Positions 61,018-64,000 of a stretch of 64,000 nt of DNA are shown here, one piece after another. Source of the stretch: Luteococcus sp052116585 (GTDB taxonomy: Bacteria > Actinomycetota > Actinomycetes > Propionibacteriales > Propionibacteriaceae); the NCBI RefSeq assembly GCF_052116585.1, contig NZ_JBQKKT010000003.1, positions 186,001 to 250,000 on the forward strand, read 5' to 3'. Each line of letters opens with the position of its first letter. The first letter of the stretch is position 1. The notes under the pieces were generated by a model. The model made no database searches, was not told where the DNA came from, and saw nothing but the letters and a program-made list of their open reading frames with translations. Both the position numbers and the translations under genes were made by a program.

Positions 61018-61992
61018 TCACCGCAGCTTCGGGTCGAGGGCGTCGCGAATCACTTCGCCCAGCAGGATGAAGGCCAGGACGGTGAGCGACAGGAAGAGGG
61101 ACGGGAAGGCCAGCATCCACGGTGCGGACTGGATGTACCCCAGTCCCGAGGCCTCGCTGATCGCGATGCCCCAGCTGATCACCGGAGGGCGCAGTCCGAT
61201 GCCGAGGAAGCTGAGCGTGGCCTCCACGGCAATGTAGGAGCCCAGGTTGATCGTGGCCACCACGAGCACGGCGGCCATCGCATTGGGCAGGATGTGGCTT
61301 CGGATGATCCGCCACGGGCTGGCCCCGAGTGCACGGGCAGCCTGGACGTACTCATTGGGCTTGACCTGCAGGACCGACGAGCGCATGAGGCGCGCGATGC
61401 TCGGCCAGCCCAGCACCACCAGCGCGGCCACCACCTTGGCGACGACCACCAGGTAGGGGGTCTCCGAGTTGCTGGGGAAGGAGTAGAGGATCACGATGCC
61501 ACCGAGCAGCAGCGGGATGGCGAAGAAGATCTCGCCCAGCCGGGACAGCAGCGTGTCGAGCCAGCCCCCGGCATAGCCGGCGATCACGCCGACGATTCCG
61601 CCCAAGAGCGTGGTGCCCAGGGTGGTGAGCAGGCCCACCAGGATCGAGGCGCGGGCACCGTACACCGTGCGCGCATAGACATCGCAGCCCTGCAGATCGG
61701 TGCCGAACCAGTGGGTTGCGTTGGGCGCCTCGCGGGCGATCTGCAGGTCGCAGGCGTACGGATCGGTGCGGGTGAACAGCCCCGGGGCAATGGCCATGAC
61801 CACCAGGATGATGATCATCACGACGGAGAACCAGAACATGGGCTTGCTGCGCATTTCCAGCCACGCGTCGGTCCACAGGGAGAGGGCCTTTTCGGGTTGA
61901 CTTGCGGGCATGCCGGGGCCGGGCTCGTCGACGGACAGAGCGGCTGGGGCTGCGCCGTCGGCCAGCGGCGGGAGGTTCGTGTACTCAGTCAT
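61018..61992 (-). CDS. oppC: Oligopeptide ABC transporter permease (OppC/DppC type), system 2
   Basis: 324 residues from ATG 61992, which has GAGG 7 nt upstream and overlaps oppB by 8 bp; TTG 61998 is an alternative start. A Pro/Ala-rich N-terminus of about 50 residues precedes PMFWFSVVMIIILVVMAIAPGLF. NATHWFGTDLQGCDVYARTVYGARAS, the EAA loop VKPNEYVQAARALGASPWRII and the conserved C-terminus LGEVIRDALDPKLR are present. Confidence 0.88.
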   Translation of the reverse strand: MTEYTNLPPLADGAAPAALSVDEPGPGMPASQPEKALSLWTDAWLEMRSKPMFWFSVVMIIILVVMAIAPGLFTRTDPYACDLQIAREAPNATHWFGTDLQGCDVYARTVYGARASILVGLLTTLGTTLLGGIVGVIAGYAGGWLDTLLSRLGEIFFAIPLLLGGIVILYSFPSNSETPYLVVVAKVVAALVVLGWPSIARLMRSSVLQVKPNEYVQAARALGASPWRIIRSHILPNAMAAVLVVATINLGSYIAVEATLSFLGIGLRPPVISWGIAISEASGLGYIQSAPWMLAFPSLFLSLTVLAFILLGEVIRDALDPKLR

Positions 61993-62914
61993 GGGCAATC
62001 CTCGGGTCGAGCACGCTGTAGAGGATGTCGACGATCAGGTTCATCAACAGGTACACCAGCACGAGGCAGGTGACCGCGCCGACGACGGAGATGCCGTCGC
62101 GCTGGTTGATGGACCGGAAGATGAAACCGCCGATTCCGTTGATGTTGAAGATGCGTTCGGTGACGATGGCGCCGCCCATCAGTGCCCCGAAGTCATAGCC
62201 CATGAAGGTGATGACCGGGATCAGCGAGTTGCGCAGGGCGTGCACGCCGATGGTGCGGCCATTGCTGAGCCCCTTGGCACGGGCGGTGCGCACATAGTCG
62301 GCGCGGAGGTTCTCCACCAGATTGGTTCGCGTCAGGCGTGCCACATAGGCGACGGACAGTGAGCCGAGCACCAGGCCGGGCAGGATCAGCTGCTGGAGGG
62401 TGCCCTGGCTGGCGGTCACCGGGATCACGTCGTTCAGGCCAGTCTTGAGCACCCCGAACTGGGCCATGCTGCCGATCACGAAGACCGGGATGGAGATGAC
62501 CACGAGGGTGGAGACGGTGACCAGGTTGTCCAGGAACTTGCCCTTGCGGATGCCGGCCAGCACGCCGGCGGTGATGCCGATGAGGGCCTCGAAGAGCAGC
62601 GCGATGAGCGCCAGCTTGACCGTGGTGGGGTAGCGCACGGCCAGTTCGGAGGCCACCGAGTTCTGGTAGAAGTTGACGCCCAGGTCGCCCTGGACGAGCT
62701 TGCCCAGGTAGAGGGCGTACTGGACCAGCAGTGGCTTGTCCAGGTTGTACTCGGCCTTGAATGCCTCGATGTAGGCGGGGCTGCAGTCTCGTTCGCCGCA
62801 ACGCCCCACCCAGGGATCGCCGGGCAGGGCGAAGACCATCAGGTAGAGCAGGAAGGTGGCGCCGATCACCACCGGGATCATCTGCACCAGGCGGCGCAGG
62901 ACATACTTGAGCAT
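61985..62914 (-). CDS. oppB: Oligopeptide ABC transporter permease (OppB/DppB type), system 2
   Basis: 309 residues from ATG 62914, preceded by GAGGAGAAG; an in-frame extension to 62938 lacks a site. LKYVLRRLVQMIPVVIGATFLLYLMVFALPGDP is the classical N-terminal helix. The periplasmic loop holds GRCGERDCSPAYIEAFKAEYNLDKPLLVQY, and ENLRADYVRTARAKGLSNGRTIG is the ATPase-contact loop. Separated from the binding-protein gene by a hairpin. Confidence 0.9.
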   Translation of the reverse strand: MLKYVLRRLVQMIPVVIGATFLLYLMVFALPGDPWVGRCGERDCSPAYIEAFKAEYNLDKPLLVQYALYLGKLVQGDLGVNFYQNSVASELAVRYPTTVKLALIALLFEALIGITAGVLAGIRKGKFLDNLVTVSTLVVISIPVFVIGSMAQFGVLKTGLNDVIPVTASQGTLQQLILPGLVLGSLSVAYVARLTRTNLVENLRADYVRTARAKGLSNGRTIGVHALRNSLIPVITFMGYDFGALMGGAIVTERIFNINGIGGFIFRSINQRDGISVVGAVTCLVLVYLLMNLIVDILYSVLDPRIAHD

Positions 62915-62937
62915 CTGGGACTTCTCCTCACACACCA

Positions 62938-62985
62938 CACGATGCGGTGGTGCACCGGGATCCTCCGGCGCACCACCGCATCGTG
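62938..62985 (-). terminator. Intercistronic hairpin between oppA and oppB, system 2
   Basis: A perfect 16-bp stem (62938-62953 and 62970-62985) with a 16-nt loop, downstream of the binding-protein stop and ending just before the oppB ribosome site. Such structures usually let the binding protein be made in excess by partial termination or mRNA protection. Confidence 0.65.
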
Positions 62986-63012
62986 GACGTCAAGATTGCT
63001 TGTCTGACCGGG

Positions 63013-64000
63013 TCACTTGACGCTGATGGCGCTCAGGTCGAGGGTTCCGAAGGGGGTCACCTTGACATTGGTCACCTTGCTGGACCAAGCCACCGGGGTG
63101 GCGGCGCTCCACAGCGGGGTCACCGGCATGCCGTCGGCGAGCATGGCCTCGGCCTCCTGGTAGAGCTTGTTGGCCTCCTCCGGCGTCTTGGCGGCGGCTG
63201 CCTCGACGAGCTTCTTGTCGAAGGCCGGGTTGTCGTACTTGGCGTCATTCGAGGCCGCGTTCTTGGTGTAGAGCGGCGTCAGGAAGTTCTCGATCGACGG
63301 GTAGTCCATCTGCCAACCGCTGCGGTGGGCGCCCTTCAGCTCGCCGGCCTTGATCTGGGTGCGCAGGGTCTTGAAGTCAGGCGTGATGTTGACCTGGCAG
63401 TTCATCCCCAGGTTGGTCTTCAGCTGGTTGCAGACCGCGTCGGCCCACATCTTGTGGCCACCGTCGCCGTTCACGGAGATCTGGAAGACACCCTTGTAGC
63501 CGCCAGCGGCATCGTAGGCCTTCTTCGCAGCGTCCTTGTCGAAGGTGCAGGCATCACCGCAGGCGCCGGCCTTGTACCCGTCGACGACGGGGGAGACCCA
63601 GCCGTCGGCCGGGGTACGCGTGCCGTTGAAGACCTTGTCGGTGATGGTGGCGCGGTCGATCGCCTTGCTGATCGCCTTGCGCAGCTCCACATTCTTGAGC
63701 TGCTCGTCATTGGGCGTGAAGGTCAGGGTCTGGTGCACACCCGACTCGCGCACCGTGGTGCGGTCCTCGCCCAGCTGGGACTTCCACTGGTCGCCCACCA
63801 GCTGGTCGGCGGGGATGATGTCGGTGAAGTCGAGCTGGTCGGCAACCACCTCGGTGAAGGCAGCCGCGGCATCGTTGTAGATGCGGTAGGTCACCTTGTC
63901 CACGTGCGCGGGGAACTTGCCGGTGTACTCGGCATTCTTCTCCATCACGATCTCGGTGGCCGTGTTGCTGGTGATCTTGAAGGGGCCGGCGCCGATCGGC
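63013..64000 (-). CDS. oppA: Oligopeptide ABC transporter substrate-binding protein, C-terminal part (system 2)
   Basis: The frame continues past the window edge; 328 codons plus stop are visible. PIGAGPFKITSNTATEIVMEKN, then FPAHVDKVTYRIYNDAAAAFTEVVADQLDFTD are family 5 binding-protein segments. TPLWSAATPVAWSSKVTNVKV and TPFGTLDLSAISVK form the C-terminal lobe. CGDACTFDKDAAKKAYDAAGGYKG is in the hinge region. The N-terminus and signal peptide lie beyond 64000. It is the first gene of the minus-strand importer operon visible here. Confidence 0.88.
   Translation of the reverse strand, partial: PIGAGPFKITSNTATEIVMEKNAEYTGKFPAHVDKVTYRIYNDAAAAFTEVVADQLDFTDIIPADQLVGDQWKSQLGEDRTTVRESGVHQTLTFTPNDEQLKNVELRKAISKAIDRATITDKVFNGTRTPADGWVSPVVDGYKAGACGDACTFDKDAAKKAYDAAGGYKGVFQISVNGDGGHKMWADAVCNQLKTNLGMNCQVNITPDFKTLRTQIKAGELKGAHRSGWQMDYPSIENFLTPLYTKNAASNDAKYDNPAFDKKLVEAAAAKTPEEANKLYQEAEAMLADGMPVTPLWSAATPVAWSSKVTNVKVTPFGTLDLSAISVK

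Overview
The window is 64 kb of high-GC actinobacterial chromosome, with GC-rich wobble positions, many GTG/TTG starts and TANNNT -10 boxes. RpoB, RpoC and the ribosomal proteins are actinobacterial in type. A glutaminyl-tRNA synthetase gene and the overall organisation suggest a member of the Propionibacteriales (Propionibacteriaceae-like), but the genus cannot be fixed from sequence reading alone. No rRNA or tRNA gene, CRISPR array, transposase or prophage was seen.

Layout. (1) 1-2080: the end of a taurine/sulfonate-type ABC importer operon (permease tail, binding protein, ATPase). (2) 2108-17690: a cell-surface polysaccharide locus. It holds an asparagine-synthase-like protein, a hexapeptide-repeat acyltransferase, three very large two-domain glycosyltransferases, an ABC-2 polysaccharide exporter (TagG/TagH type), a UDP-sugar (uronic acid) dehydrogenase, a DUF6270 protein, a coiled-coil protein and a Pro/Thr-rich membrane protein. 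Together these could make, decorate and export a uronic-acid-containing wall glycan. (3) 17940-31272: rpoB-rpoC, a MOSC protein, then rpsL-rpsG-fusA-tuf. (4) 31770-41218: a housekeeping insert between tuf and the S10 operon (LysM protein, treY, DUF4112 protein, divergent glnS/gltX, a DnaQ-like exonuclease and a CBS/DUF294 nucleotidyltransferase). (5) 41707-51872: the S10 and spc ribosomal protein operons, rpsJ to rplO, interrupted between rpsQ and rplN and between rpsN and rpsH. (6) 52159-64000: two complete or near-complete oligopeptide ABC importers facing each other, with a small PH-domain-like membrane protein between them.

Non-coding structure is unusually rich. Two copies of a long perfect palindrome, downstream of rpoC and of tuf, differ by two substitutions that are both compensated on the other arm. 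A 7 x 16-bp tandem repeat lies between rpsQ and rplN and ends 14 bp before a -10-like box. A 12-copy GCTGGT tract follows tuf. Perfect GC-rich hairpins without U-tracts punctuate the translation operons. Five or six genes of the housekeeping blocks have a -10 box 6-9 nt before their ATG and no Shine-Dalgarno sequence, which predicts leaderless mRNAs. One large glycosyltransferase appears to start with the rare codon ATT. I looked for a new multi-gene system and the best candidates are the covarying palindrome family and the amidotransferase-like/uronate-dehydrogenase glycan locus; neither is proven by sequence alone.
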